This document shows, one piece after another, positions 31,662 to 40,135 of a stretch of 64,000 nt of DNA. The first letter of the stretch is position 1, and the number at the start of each line of letters is the position of its first letter. Position numbers and translations under genes: made by a program. The notes beneath the pieces were generated by a model, which was not told the origin of the DNA, did no database searches, and saw nothing but the letters and a program-made list of their open reading frames with translations. The stretch is from Jiangella ureilytica (GTDB lineage: Bacteria; Actinomycetota; Actinomycetes; Jiangellales; Jiangellaceae), in assembly GCF_004348545.1 (NCBI RefSeq), contig NZ_SMKL01000004.1, forward strand, positions 62,001 to 126,000. The letters are read 5' to 3'.

Positions 31662-32810
31662 TCAGCGGACCAGGCGGAAGAACGATCTGACCTCGTCGAC
31701 GAAGAGGCCCGGCTGTTCGAGGGCGGCGAAGTGGCCGCCGCGGGCGGGCTCGCCCCAGTGGACGATGTTGGTGAACCGACGCTCCGCCCACCTCCGCGAC
31801 GGCCGCTGCAGTTCCTTCGGGAACACCGTGCAGCCCGTCGGCACGTCGACCGCCACCCCGGAGCTCGACGAGATCCACTCGTCGACCTGGCGGATGCTCT
31901 CCCAATAGAGGCGCGCGGCCGAGGCGCCGGCGGCCGGAAGCCAGTAGAGCATCACGGTGTCGAGCAGCTCGTCGCGGCTGACCACAGGGTCGAGCGAGCC
32001 CTCGTGGTCGGTCCAGAACCAGTACTTCTCGGCGATCCAGGCACACAGCGCGGCCGGCGAGTCGACCAGCCCGTAGCCGACGGTCTGCGGGCGCGTCGCC
32101 TGCTGCCGCGAGTAGCCGGAGCCCCACTCGTCGGCCTCGCGCAGGCTGTCGAGCGCCGACCGCTCGGCGTCGGTGAGCGAGTCGAACGTCGCGGGATCGG
32201 GCGGCGCGAGGGGCGGCATGAGGTGGATGCCGGCGACGCGGTCCGGGTGCGCCACGCCGAGCAACGTCGACACCGTCGTGCCCCAGTCGCTGCCCTGGGC
32301 GCCGTAACGGCGATATCCCAGCCGGTCCATGATCGTCGCCCAGGCGGCGGCGATGCGCTCGACGCCCCAGCCCGAGCGGCCGGGCTTGTCGCTGAACCCG
32401 TAGCCGGGCAGCGACGGGACGACGACGTGGAAGGCGTCGGCGGGGCTGCCGCCGTACGCCACAGGGTCGGTGAGCGGGCCGACGACCTTGCGGAACTCGA
32501 GGGTCGAGCCCGGCCAGCCGTGCGTCATGACCAGCGGGAACGCGTCGGCGTGCGGCGAGCGGACGTGCAGCAGGTGGATCCCGAGCCCGTCGACCTCCGT
32601 CCGGTACTGCGGCAGGCCGTTGAGCCACCCCTCGGCCCGCCGCCAGTCGTACGCCGTCGCCCAGTAGTCACAGAGGTCGCGCACGTAGCCGAGCGGCACC
32701 CCCTGCGACCAGTCGTCGACGGTGGCGGGCTCGGGCCAGCGGGTGGCGCGCAGCCGATCGCGAAGATCGTCGAGCTGGGACCGGGGGACGTCGATCCGGA
32801 ACGGCTCCAC
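31662..32810 (-). CDS. Epoxide hydrolase family protein (alpha/beta hydrolase, EHN domain)
   Basis: 382 aa, GTG start. The N-terminal EHN region begins PFRIDVPRSQLDDLRDRLRATRWP and includes DWSQGVPLGYVRDLCDYW. The hydrolase core has the oxyanion motif MTHGWPGSTLEF, the nucleophile Asp in GSDWGTTVSTLLG, and the catalytic His in ARGGHFAALEQP. This matches actinobacterial and fungal epoxide-hydrolase-like enzymes of about 380 residues, which open epoxides by way of an ester intermediate in the cytosol. The physiological substrate is unknown. It is not obviously linked to glycan synthesis and stands alone, divergent from the metallophosphoesterase. Confidence 0.87.
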   Translation of the reverse strand: MEPFRIDVPRSQLDDLRDRLRATRWPEPATVDDWSQGVPLGYVRDLCDYWATAYDWRRAEGWLNGLPQYRTEVDGLGIHLLHVRSPHADAFPLVMTHGWPGSTLEFRKVVGPLTDPVAYGGSPADAFHVVVPSLPGYGFSDKPGRSGWGVERIAAAWATIMDRLGYRRYGAQGSDWGTTVSTLLGVAHPDRVAGIHLMPPLAPPDPATFDSLTDAERSALDSLREADEWGSGYSRQQATRPQTVGYGLVDSPAALCAWIAEKYWFWTDHEGSLDPVVSRDELLDTVMLYWLPAAGASAARLYWESIRQVDEWISSSSGVAVDVPTGCTVFPKELQRPSRRWAERRFTNIVHWGEPARGGHFAALEQPGLFVDEVRSFFRLVR

Positions 32811-32930
32811 CCCACCGACCCTATTCGGGTGCGCTTCATCCGCCCATCACCGCAGCGACGGCTGTTGGTGCCCGTCGGTCGTTAGCGTCCCCGGCACCAC
32901 CCCCACCGCGTCACAGGAGATGAGGCCGCC

Positions 32931-34157
32931 ATGACCGAGCATGACCAGCAGCTCCCGGGCCAGGACACCGAGACCAGCGCCGGCTGGGACCGGCGCGACT
33001 TCGTCCGCATGGGCGGCCTCGGCACCGCCGCCCTCGCCCTCGGCGCCACCGGCGCGCTCGCGGGCGCGGCCCCGGCCGGTGCAGCCGACAGCGACCGGGC
33101 GCTGCGCTTCAAGGCCGACGGCACGTTCAAGATCGTCCAGTTCAACGACACCCAGGACGACGAGCGGATCGACCGGCGCACGATCGAGCTCATGGAGAAG
33201 GTGCTCGACGCCGAGCAGCCCGACCTCGTGGTCCACAACGGCGACAACATCACCGGCGGCTGCGCGAACGCCACCGAGATGAAGCAGGCGATGAACAACA
33301 TCGTCCAGCCGATGGAGTCGCGTCGGATCCCGTGGGTCGTCACCTACGGCAACCACGACGAGGACTCCACGCCGCAGACCGGGATGGACGAGGAGGACAT
33401 GCTCGAGTTCTACCGGTCCTACGGCTACAACCAGAACCAGCCCAGCCCGCGCGGCGTCACCGGCAGCGGCAACATGAACCTGCTGATCCGCCGCCACCGC
33501 GGCCAGCAGCCGATCTTCAACCTGTTCCTGCTCGACAGCGGCCGCTACGCGCCGGACACCATCGCCGGGCAGGACTTCGCCGGCTACCCGGACTGGGACT
33601 GGCTGCGGATGAACCAGGTGCACTGGTACACCGAGACCTCCGAGCTGGTCGAGAAGCGGGCCGGCGGCACGAAGGTCCCGGCGCTGATGTTCATTCACAT
33701 CCCGCTGTGGGAGTACCGCTTCATGTGGTTCGCCAGCGTCGACAGCCGCACCGCCGCCGACCACGAGCGGGCCATCGCCAAGCACGGGATCGTGGGCGAG
33801 CGCAACGAGGACGAGTGCCCCGGCCCGTTCAACTCCGGCATGTTCTCGGCCATCCTCGACCGCGGCGACGTGCGCGGCGTGTTCTGCGGCCACGACCACG
33901 TCAACACCTACGTCGGCAACTACTACGGCGTCATGCTCGGCTACGCGGGCAACACCGGCTTCGGCACTTACGGCCTCAGCGGCGCCGAGCGGAACCGCCT
34001 GCGCGGCGCCCGGGTCTTCAACCTCACCGACCAGGGCGAGGACGTGGACATCGAGACGCACATGGTGTTCGCGGCCGACCTCGGCATCGACCTGACCGCC
34101 AACGACCAGAGCATCGACCCGCTGCCGCTGCCGGAGGGCCGCCGCCGGAAGAAGTGA
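32931..34157 (+). CDS. Tat-exported metallophosphoesterase
   Basis: 408 aa. The twin-arginine signal DRRDFVRMGGLGTAALALGA ends near AAPAGAA. The calcineurin-like fold shows FKIVQFNDTQDD, LVVHNGDNITGG, VVTYGNHDEDS, FIHIPLWEYR and VFCGHDHVNTYVG, giving the full set of metal ligands (D, D, N, H, H). It resembles Dcr2/PhoD-like purple-acid-type phosphatases secreted folded. Export makes scavenging of phosphate from organic esters, or action on phosphorylated wall polymers, plausible. GGAG lies before the ATG in the 120-bp divergent gap. No Pho box was recognised. Confidence 0.87.
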   Translation: MTEHDQQLPGQDTETSAGWDRRDFVRMGGLGTAALALGATGALAGAAPAGAADSDRALRFKADGTFKIVQFNDTQDDERIDRRTIELMEKVLDAEQPDLVVHNGDNITGGCANATEMKQAMNNIVQPMESRRIPWVVTYGNHDEDSTPQTGMDEEDMLEFYRSYGYNQNQPSPRGVTGSGNMNLLIRRHRGQQPIFNLFLLDSGRYAPDTIAGQDFAGYPDWDWLRMNQVHWYTETSELVEKRAGGTKVPALMFIHIPLWEYRFMWFASVDSRTAADHERAIAKHGIVGERNEDECPGPFNSGMFSAILDRGDVRGVFCGHDHVNTYVGNYYGVMLGYAGNTGFGTYGLSGAERNRLRGARVFNLTDQGEDVDIETHMVFAADLGIDLTANDQSIDPLPLPEGRRRKK

Positions 34158-34199
34158 CGGCGCCAGCTGGCGGCTCGGGTCGGTGGGACCCAGCGTCCA

Positions 34200-34235
34200 A
34201 AGTGGGTCTCCGCCGTCCAGGGTGGGACCCACCTT
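34200..34235. terminator. Stem-loop between converging genes
   Basis: AAGTGGGTC (34200-34208) pairs with GACCCACCTT (34226-34235) with one bulged base. A related GGTGGGACCC stands just upstream at 34182. Located 43 bases after the phosphoesterase stop and 38 bases beyond the end of the convergent acyl-CoA synthetase gene, so it could serve both. Confidence 0.5.
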
Positions 34236-34272
34236 ACGGGCGCGGACCGACAGGTGACCGGGCGTCGCTACG

Positions 34273-36234
34273 TCAGCGGCCGGCGGCCAGGGCGACGAAC
34301 GGGTCGAGCGCCGCGGGGTTGCGCAGCGCCTCGCGGCTGACCGCCTTGTCGGCCACCACACCGGCGAGGATCCGCTTGACCGGGACCTCGCACTTCTTGC
34401 CCGTCAGGGTGCGGGGCACGTCGTCGACCACGAGGAAGCGGTCGGGGACGTGCCGCGGGGAGAGCTCGGCGCGCAGGGTCTTGCGCAGTTCGGGCTCCAC
34501 CTCGTCGAGCGCGGCGCCGTCGGCCAGCACGAGGAAGCAGAGCAGCTCGCCGTCGTCGGATCCGGCGCCGGACGTGTCGATGACCAGGGAGTCGAGGACG
34601 GCGGGATGGCCCTCGACGACGCGGTAGAACTCGGCCGTCCCCATGCGGACGCCGCCGCGGTTGAGGGTCGAGTCGCTGCGGCCGTGGATGACCGCCGATC
34701 CGCGCCGCGTGATGGTGATCCAGTCACCGTGCCGCCAGACACCGGGGTAGTCCTCGAAGTACGCCGCCCGCAGCCGCGACCCGTCGGCGTCGTCCCAGAA
34801 CGAGACCGGCATCGACGGCATGGGCGCGGTGAGCACGAGCTCGCCGACCTCGTCGATGACGGGGTGTCCCGCCTCGTCGAAGGCGGCCAGGGCGGCGCCG
34901 AGCGCGGGGCGCGACAGCTCGCCGAGCCAGACCGGGACGTCCGGCGCCGGGCCGACGAACGCCGTGCAGGCGTCGGTGCCGCCGGACAGGCTGGCGATCT
35001 GCACCGACGGGCCCAGGTTGCGGCTCAGCCAGCGGAAGCCGTCGGTCGACAACGGCGCCCCCGTGCTGCCCACGGCGCGCAGTGCCGGCAGCGCCGACGG
35101 CTCCAGCGTGACCCCGTCCTTGAGGCAGGCCTGCACGAACGGCGCCGACGTGCCGAACACCGCGACCCGTTCCGACGCCGCCATGTCCCACAGCGACGCC
35201 AGCGACGGGTGGCCCGGGCTGCCGTCGTACAACACCACCGTCGACCCGACCAACAGCCCGCTGACCAGGAAGTTCCACATCATCCAGCCGGTGGTGGTGA
35301 ACCAGAAGAACCGCTCGCCGGGCTTCAGGTCCAGCTGCAGCCCGAGCGACTTGAGGTGCTCGAGCAGAATGCCGCCGTGGCCCTGCACGATGCCCTTGGG
35401 CAGCCCGGTGGTGCCGGACGAGTACAGCACCCAGAGCGGGTGGTCGAACGGGACGGCGTCGAACTCGAGCGGGGCGCCGTCGTGGCGGCGCACCAGCTCG
35501 TCCCAGTCCTCGGCGTCGTCCAATGCCGCTCCGCCGAACGCGATGCCGACGACGGCGCGCACCGTCGGCAGCTGCGCTCGCAACGCCGCCACCGTCGGCC
35601 GGACGTCGACCGCCTTGCCGTTGTAGACGTAGCCGTCGCACGCGACCAGCACCACCGGCTCGATCTGCGCGAACCGGTCGGCCGCCGCCCGCACGCCGAA
35701 GTCGGGGGAGCAGGACGACCACACCGCGCCCAGGCTCGCCGTGGCCAGGAACGCGACCAGCGTCTTCGGCGCGTTCGGCACCAGCGCCGCCACCCGGTCG
35801 CCCGGGCCGACGCCCATCGACGCGAGCGCCGCCCGCATGGCCGCCACCTGACGGCGCAGCTCGCCGTGGGTCAGCTCGGTGCGCAGGCCGTCCTCGCGCC
35901 GGAAGACCACGGCGACGTCGTCGTCACCCTTGCCGGGCCCGGGCCGCAGCGCGTGCGCGGCGTAGTTGAGCGTCGCGCCGGGGAACCAGCGGGTGCCGGG
36001 CATGACGATGTCGGGCAGCACGTCGGTCGGCTGGTCGACGAAGCCCACCTCGAAGAACCGCGCCAGAGCGCCCCAGAACGCGCCCGGCTGCGCGACCGAC
36101 CAGTGCCAGAGCTCGTCGTAGTCGGCGGTGTCGGCGATGCCCTGCTCACGCAGCCAGCCGCGGAAGGCGGTCAGCCGGCTCGCGGCCACGGACTGGGGGT
36201 CGGGCCGCCACACGACCTCGGCGTCGTCGGTCAT
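34273..36234 (-). CDS. Acetoacetyl-CoA synthetase (acetoacetate-CoA ligase)
   Basis: 653 aa from ATG 36234 (MTDDAEVVWRP), the normal length. AMP-binding motifs: WVLYSSGTTGLPKGIVQGHG, GTSAPFVQACLKDG, VGSTGAPLS, SLSGGTDACTAFVG and GVWRHGDWITI. The C-terminal domain has GRSDSTLNRGGVRMGTAEFY and the acyl-adenylation lysine in RTLTGKKCEVPVKR. The N-terminal EVVWRPDPQSV and WFPGATLNYAAH blocks separate this family from acetyl-CoA synthetases. It activates acetoacetate to acetoacetyl-CoA for ketone-body or lipid use. It lies 10 bases downstream of the ceramidase-like gene and probably shares its transcript. Confidence 0.92.
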   Translation of the reverse strand: MTDDAEVVWRPDPQSVAASRLTAFRGWLREQGIADTADYDELWHWSVAQPGAFWGALARFFEVGFVDQPTDVLPDIVMPGTRWFPGATLNYAAHALRPGPGKGDDDVAVVFRREDGLRTELTHGELRRQVAAMRAALASMGVGPGDRVAALVPNAPKTLVAFLATASLGAVWSSCSPDFGVRAAADRFAQIEPVVLVACDGYVYNGKAVDVRPTVAALRAQLPTVRAVVGIAFGGAALDDAEDWDELVRRHDGAPLEFDAVPFDHPLWVLYSSGTTGLPKGIVQGHGGILLEHLKSLGLQLDLKPGERFFWFTTTGWMMWNFLVSGLLVGSTVVLYDGSPGHPSLASLWDMAASERVAVFGTSAPFVQACLKDGVTLEPSALPALRAVGSTGAPLSTDGFRWLSRNLGPSVQIASLSGGTDACTAFVGPAPDVPVWLGELSRPALGAALAAFDEAGHPVIDEVGELVLTAPMPSMPVSFWDDADGSRLRAAYFEDYPGVWRHGDWITITRRGSAVIHGRSDSTLNRGGVRMGTAEFYRVVEGHPAVLDSLVIDTSGAGSDDGELLCFLVLADGAALDEVEPELRKTLRAELSPRHVPDRFLVVDDVPRTLTGKKCEVPVKRILAGVVADKAVSREALRNPAALDPFVALAAGR

Positions 36235-36244
36235 GCCGCACAAC

Positions 36245-37486
36245 CTAACGCGACCGCAGGGCCGTCGCGAGGGCGCGGTGCAGGACCTCCTCGGCGGCCG
36301 GCGCGAAGGGCCCGGGCAGCCCGAACCAGTACGGCGCCTCGTCCGCCTCGTAGCCGCCCTGGGCCAGCTGCCGGGCCGTCACGAGGTAGCCGGTCATCCC
36401 GTTGGTGTAGCCGAGCGGCAGGGTCGCACCGCCGGACAGCACGGCGACCCGTCGCCCGTACGCGCTCACCGGCTCGCCGGACATCCCGAGCAGCTGCAGG
36501 TCCGCGGCCAGCCGCAGCGACGAGAGCACGACCGGCGCCGCCGTCCGGGCCCGCCCGGGGTCGGACAGCAGCAGCCGCGCCCATTCGCCGCGGACGCCGT
36601 CGTCGCCGGTCAGCTCCCGCAGCTCCGCAGCTGTAGGGGCAGGACGAAGCGGCAGGCCGACGGTGGTCCGCTCGGTCCGTAGTCCGGCCGGCCCGACGGC
36701 GATCCGGGTGCCGCCGAGCGCCCGGGTGACGGCGTCGGCCAGCTCGACGGCCGCGCTGTCGGCCGACCCCCACGACGGGAGCGGGTCGACGTCACCGCAG
36801 CAGCCCTGCGCGTAGACCGCCACCGCGCCCGGGTAGCGGCGTTCGAGCAGGTCCATGGCCACACCGGCGAAGTCGGGCGTGACCCGGTTGCCGCGGTGCA
36901 CCACGGGATGGCAGGCGTGGTGGACGAGCAGGGCGGCGACGCCGTCGGGCCCGGTGAGGCGGAGCACGGTGACGGCGGGGTCGACGGACGAACGGGGCAC
37001 CGTCGACGGCGATCGTGCGGCCCGGCGGTCGTGGCCGATGGCCGCGCGGTCGGCGAACCGGTCGATCGTCACCGGCCGCAGCGCCGCCAGCGCCCGCCCG
37101 ACGCCGTCGGCCGCCGCCGCGCAGACCTGGTCGACGTAGGCGTCGTCGACGGCGCCGATGGACGGGACGAACCGCCGCGACACCTGCGGCGCGGAGTGCG
37201 TGTGGGTGGCGTGCAGCAGCACGGCGCTCGCCGGCAGCCCGTACCGCCGGGTCAGCTCGGCCTGGACCCGCTCAGCGGTGTCGAAGCCCCACCAGAGCAG
37301 GTCGGCTGAGACGAGCACGGCCCGCTCGCCGCCGTCGTGGCCGCCGAACGCGAGCGTCCGCAACCGCAGCGGGGCCGCCGTGCCCGTGGCCGGACCCATC
37401 CCGGCGCGGGCGGCGAACCCGGCCAGCGGCACCGGCCGGCCGGGCGTGATGTCGGCGCGGTCGACCCCGAGCAGCAGGTTCGACAC
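36245..37486 (-). CDS. Neutral/alkaline ceramidase N-terminal-domain protein, nucleophile Ser absent
   Basis: 413 aa. GVDRADITPGRPVPLAGF at the start, LLHATHTHSAPQVSRRF and LLVHHACHPVV carry the zinc-binding histidines of the neutral ceramidase domain. True neutral ceramidases are about 650-750 aa and have a catalytic Ser in GDVSPN. Here the corresponding stretch is QGCCGDVDPLP, with Asp at that place, and the C-terminal Ig-like domain is missing. It is therefore probably a metal-dependent amidase or hydrolase of another substrate. Sits between the UDP-sugar dehydrogenase (11 bases) and the acetoacetyl-CoA synthetase (10 bases). No signal peptide is seen, so it is likely cytosolic. Confidence 0.8.
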   Translation of the reverse strand: MSNLLLGVDRADITPGRPVPLAGFAARAGMGPATGTAAPLRLRTLAFGGHDGGERAVLVSADLLWWGFDTAERVQAELTRRYGLPASAVLLHATHTHSAPQVSRRFVPSIGAVDDAYVDQVCAAAADGVGRALAALRPVTIDRFADRAAIGHDRRAARSPSTVPRSSVDPAVTVLRLTGPDGVAALLVHHACHPVVHRGNRVTPDFAGVAMDLLERRYPGAVAVYAQGCCGDVDPLPSWGSADSAAVELADAVTRALGGTRIAVGPAGLRTERTTVGLPLRPAPTAAELRELTGDDGVRGEWARLLLSDPGRARTAAPVVLSSLRLAADLQLLGMSGEPVSAYGRRVAVLSGGATLPLGYTNGMTGYLVTARQLAQGGYEADEAPYWFGLPGPFAPAAEEVLHRALATALRSR

Positions 37487-37497
37487 CGCCGATCAGC

Positions 37498-38799
37498 TCA
37501 CATGTGCTCGACGTTGTCGCCCAGCGGCGTGATGCCGCGGGTGTCGAAGACCCGCTTCGCGGTCTTGGCGATGAGGTGGCCGTCGTACTCGCTGTGCGGC
37601 TGCAGGACGACGGTGAGGTCGGCTGTGGCCAGCGCGGCCTCGAGGTCCGGGACGGAGTCGTGGACGGTGTCGTCGACCTTCCACGTGGGGACCTTGGGGT
37701 CGTGGAAGACGACGTTGGCGCCCAGCGAGGCCAGCCGCTTCGCCAGCGGGACGGCGGGCGACTCGCGCTGGTCGGCGATGTCGGGCTTGTAGGTGACGCC
37801 GAGCAGCAGCACCGTCGAGCCGTTGAGCGCCTTGCCGTCGACGTTGAGCAGGTTCTGGATGCGCTGCACCACGTACGCCGGCATGGTGGCGTTGATCTCT
37901 TGCGCCAGCTCGACGAACCGGAACGGGTAGCCGAGGCGGACCCGCACGTTGTGGCTCAGATAGTTGGGGTCGATGGGGATGCAGTGCCCGCCGACGCCGG
38001 GGCCGGGGTAGAACGCCTGGAACCCGAACGGCTTGGTCTTGGCCAGCCGGATGACGTCCCAGAGGTCGATGCCCAGCTCGTGGCAGAACCGCGCCATCTC
38101 GTTGACCAGCGCGATGTTGACGTGGCGGTAGGTGTTCTCGAGCAGCTTCGCCGTCTCGGCCTCGCGGGTGCCCTTGGCCTCGACGACGGTGTCGACGAAG
38201 CGGCGGTAGAACGTGGCGGCGCGCTCGGTGCACCCAGGCGTCTGCCCGCCGACGACCTTCGGGGTGTTGCGCATGCCGAACCTCGGGTTGCCCGGGTCGA
38301 TGCGCTCGGGCGAGAAGGCGAGGTGGAAGTCGCGGCCCGCGACCAGCCCGGAGGCCTCCTCGAGCATGGGCCGGACGACCTCGTCGGTGGTGCCGGGGTA
38401 GGTAGTCGACTCGAGCACCACCAGCATGCCGGCGGACAGGTGCCGCCCGACGGTGCCGACGGCGGCCTTGACGGCGCCGAGGTCGGGCCCGCCCTCGTCG
38501 GACAGCGGCGTCGGCACGCAGATGACGATGGTGGCCGCCTCGTCGAGGTCGGCCTCGTCGGCGCTGGCCCGGAAGCCCGCGGCCAGCATCTCGGCGATGT
38601 CGGCGTCGGAGAGGTCGTCGACGTGCGACCGCCCCCCGTTCAGACCCTCGACGACCCTGGTGCTGACGTCGAAGCCCATGACCCGGAGGCCGGAACGGCT
38701 CGCCTCCTGCGCCAGGGGCAGGCCCACGTACCCCAGTCCAACCACCGCGACATCTGTCGACACTGCTTCGTTCCCGTCCGTACGACTATGTGAGGCCAC
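37498..38799 (-). CDS. UDP-N-acetyl-sugar 6-dehydrogenase (second copy, WecC/VipA type)
   Basis: 433 aa. VAVVGLGYVGLPLAQEASRS binds NAD; TIVICVPTPLSDEGGPDL, VLESTTYPGTTDEVV, FSPERIDPGNPRF, ETAKLLENTYRHVNIALVNE and the catalytic Cys in GVGGHCIPIDPNYL define the UDP-HexNAc dehydrogenase family. The C-terminal LGVTYKPDIADQRESPA block is also present. GTG 38799 is used; a shorter start at GTG 38763 (VSTDVAVV) is possible and better matches family N-termini. It could make the uronic acid for a sugar other than the one served by the 19153 enzyme. Divergent from the APH-like gene over a 166-bp gap. Confidence 0.87.
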   Translation of the reverse strand: MASHSRTDGNEAVSTDVAVVGLGYVGLPLAQEASRSGLRVMGFDVSTRVVEGLNGGRSHVDDLSDADIAEMLAAGFRASADEADLDEAATIVICVPTPLSDEGGPDLGAVKAAVGTVGRHLSAGMLVVLESTTYPGTTDEVVRPMLEEASGLVAGRDFHLAFSPERIDPGNPRFGMRNTPKVVGGQTPGCTERAATFYRRFVDTVVEAKGTREAETAKLLENTYRHVNIALVNEMARFCHELGIDLWDVIRLAKTKPFGFQAFYPGPGVGGHCIPIDPNYLSHNVRVRLGYPFRFVELAQEINATMPAYVVQRIQNLLNVDGKALNGSTVLLLGVTYKPDIADQRESPAVPLAKRLASLGANVVFHDPKVPTWKVDDTVHDSVPDLEAALATADLTVVLQPHSEYDGHLIAKTAKRVFDTRGITPLGDNVEHM

Positions 38800-38893
38800 G
38801 TCGCGCTCGTGGCGCCTGACTGACGTGACCGCACGACTTTACAGCAGTCACGCGCGCGCACCCCCGGGGCGTTGCCCATGGGGCCCCGAAAAA

Positions 38894-38909
38894 ATGAGAA
38901 CACTCTCAT
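38894..38909. promoter_or_regulatory. 6-4-6 inverted repeat in the divergent gap
   Basis: ATGAGA-ACAC-TCTCAT follows a run of six A residues (38889-38894) about 23 bases upstream of the proposed -35 for the APH-like gene. It is a possible operator shared by the two divergent genes. Short, so chance is possible. Confidence 0.3.
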
Positions 38910-38931
38910 CCGGCTTGGGTGCCGAAGTGGG

Positions 38932-38960
38932 CTGAACAGTGCCATTGCGCTGGTTAGCAT
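38932..38960 (+). promoter_or_regulatory. Candidate promoter giving a leaderless transcript of the APH-like gene
   Basis: CTGAAC (38932-38937) and TAGCAT (38955-38960) are 17 bases apart. The -10 element ends only 5 bases before ATG 38966, and no ribosome site stands between. This spacing is what leaderless actinobacterial mRNAs show. Confidence 0.4.
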
Positions 38961-38965
38961 GTCTG

Positions 38966-40108
38966 ATGCCTGCCCACGCCCCTGACATCTCCGACGCGGT
39001 CCGGTCCCTCGAGTGGACGGCCGCGATCGAGCGGACGACGGGCAGCCTGCCGGCCGCGCGGGGTGTCGCCCGGCTGCGGCGGCGTGACTTCTTCCACGAC
39101 AACCGCATCGCGTTCTCGGCCCAGCTCGACACCGCGACGCCGTTCCCGTCCAGCGGCGTCTTCGTCGACCACCGCACGGGCGCTTCGGTGCTGGTGGCGG
39201 GCGGTCGGCCGACGGTGCGGTCGGTGGCCGCCGCCGACGTCGTCGTGGCCGGCGCCATGCGCACCGCCGAGCAGCTGCGGTTCCGGGCGTTCTACGTCAC
39301 CGAGGCACACCGGACCCTCGTCGTGCAGCAGCGCTTCGACCCCACCACACCGACCCCGCTGGCCGTCGGCAGCGAGCACCAGCGCGCGCTCGCCGGCCGC
39401 ACGCCGTTCGCCGTCCCCCAGGTGTTCGAGAGCGGGCTGGCCCGGCGCGGACTGGGAGCCGACGCCGTCGCCGACTGGCTGGTCGAGGAGGTGTTCGACG
39501 GCGCCCCCGTCGGCCCCGGCCAGGCCGCCGACGCCGTGCCGGAGCTGCTCGCCCTGCTGGGTGAGACCTGGGAGCGGCTCGGGCTGACGCACGAGCGGCT
39601 GAGCGGCGAGCAGCGGACCCGCGCGCTGACGGCGTTCTCCGGGCTGGCCGACGACCCGCCGCCGGGCATCTGGCCGGACGACCTCGACCCCCACCACACC
39701 TGGCTGCGGGTCCGCGCCCTGCTCGACGACGGCCGCCCGCTCACCGTCGGACTCAGCCACGGCGACCCCGGCCTCGGCAACGTGCTGCGGCTGGCCGACG
39801 GCCGCCTGGCGCTGGTCGACTGGGAGGACGCCGGCTACCGGCCGGTCGCCCACGACGTCGTCAAGGTGCTGATGTCCGCGCCCGACCCGCGAGGCCTGGC
39901 GCGGCTGCTCGAGGAGCCGGCCTCGCTGCGGCCCGCCCTGTCCGCGGCCGGCGCCGTCCCCTGGCGGCTGCAGGTGGCGGTCGCCCTGGTGCTGTTCCTC
40001 AGTGGCTGGCGCAACCGCTACTTCCGCGCGGTCAAGCGGGGCAGCGTCAAGGCCGCCAACCGGCGCATGCACCTCCTGCTCGGCATGCTCGACGACCTGC
40101 TGCCGTAG
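38966..40108 (+). CDS. Aminoglycoside-phosphotransferase-like kinase
   Basis: 380 aa. The kinase core has the Brenner motif LSHGDPGLGNVLRLADGR (HxDxxxxN) near residue 267 and the metal-binding LVDWEDAGYRPVAHDVVKVL near 292, as in the APH/choline-kinase superfamily. The N-terminal ~180 residues are a variable lobe without the usual glycine loop, and the last 60 residues are helical and basic. In polysaccharide loci such proteins may phosphorylate sugars, choline or lipids; nothing indicates drug resistance here. The start is ATG 38966. Phosphate acceptor unknown. Confidence 0.72.
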   Translation: MPAHAPDISDAVRSLEWTAAIERTTGSLPAARGVARLRRRDFFHDNRIAFSAQLDTATPFPSSGVFVDHRTGASVLVAGGRPTVRSVAAADVVVAGAMRTAEQLRFRAFYVTEAHRTLVVQQRFDPTTPTPLAVGSEHQRALAGRTPFAVPQVFESGLARRGLGADAVADWLVEEVFDGAPVGPGQAADAVPELLALLGETWERLGLTHERLSGEQRTRALTAFSGLADDPPPGIWPDDLDPHHTWLRVRALLDDGRPLTVGLSHGDPGLGNVLRLADGRLALVDWEDAGYRPVAHDVVKVLMSAPDPRGLARLLEEPASLRPALSAAGAVPWRLQVAVALVLFLSGWRNRYFRAVKRGSVKAANRRMHLLLGMLDDLLP

Positions 40109-40135
40109 CGGGTCCTGGGGGTGCGTGTGGTTGCG

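Noticed and set aside
34273-38799. A metabolic genomic island carried by a mobile element
   Set aside because: No integrase, direct repeats or tRNA border was found and the base composition matches the neighbours.
38966-40108. Antibiotic-resistance aminoglycoside phosphotransferase
   Set aside because: Only the superfamily HxDxxxxN and DWE motifs are present; the N-terminal lobe is unlike known resistance enzymes and the context is glycan synthesis.
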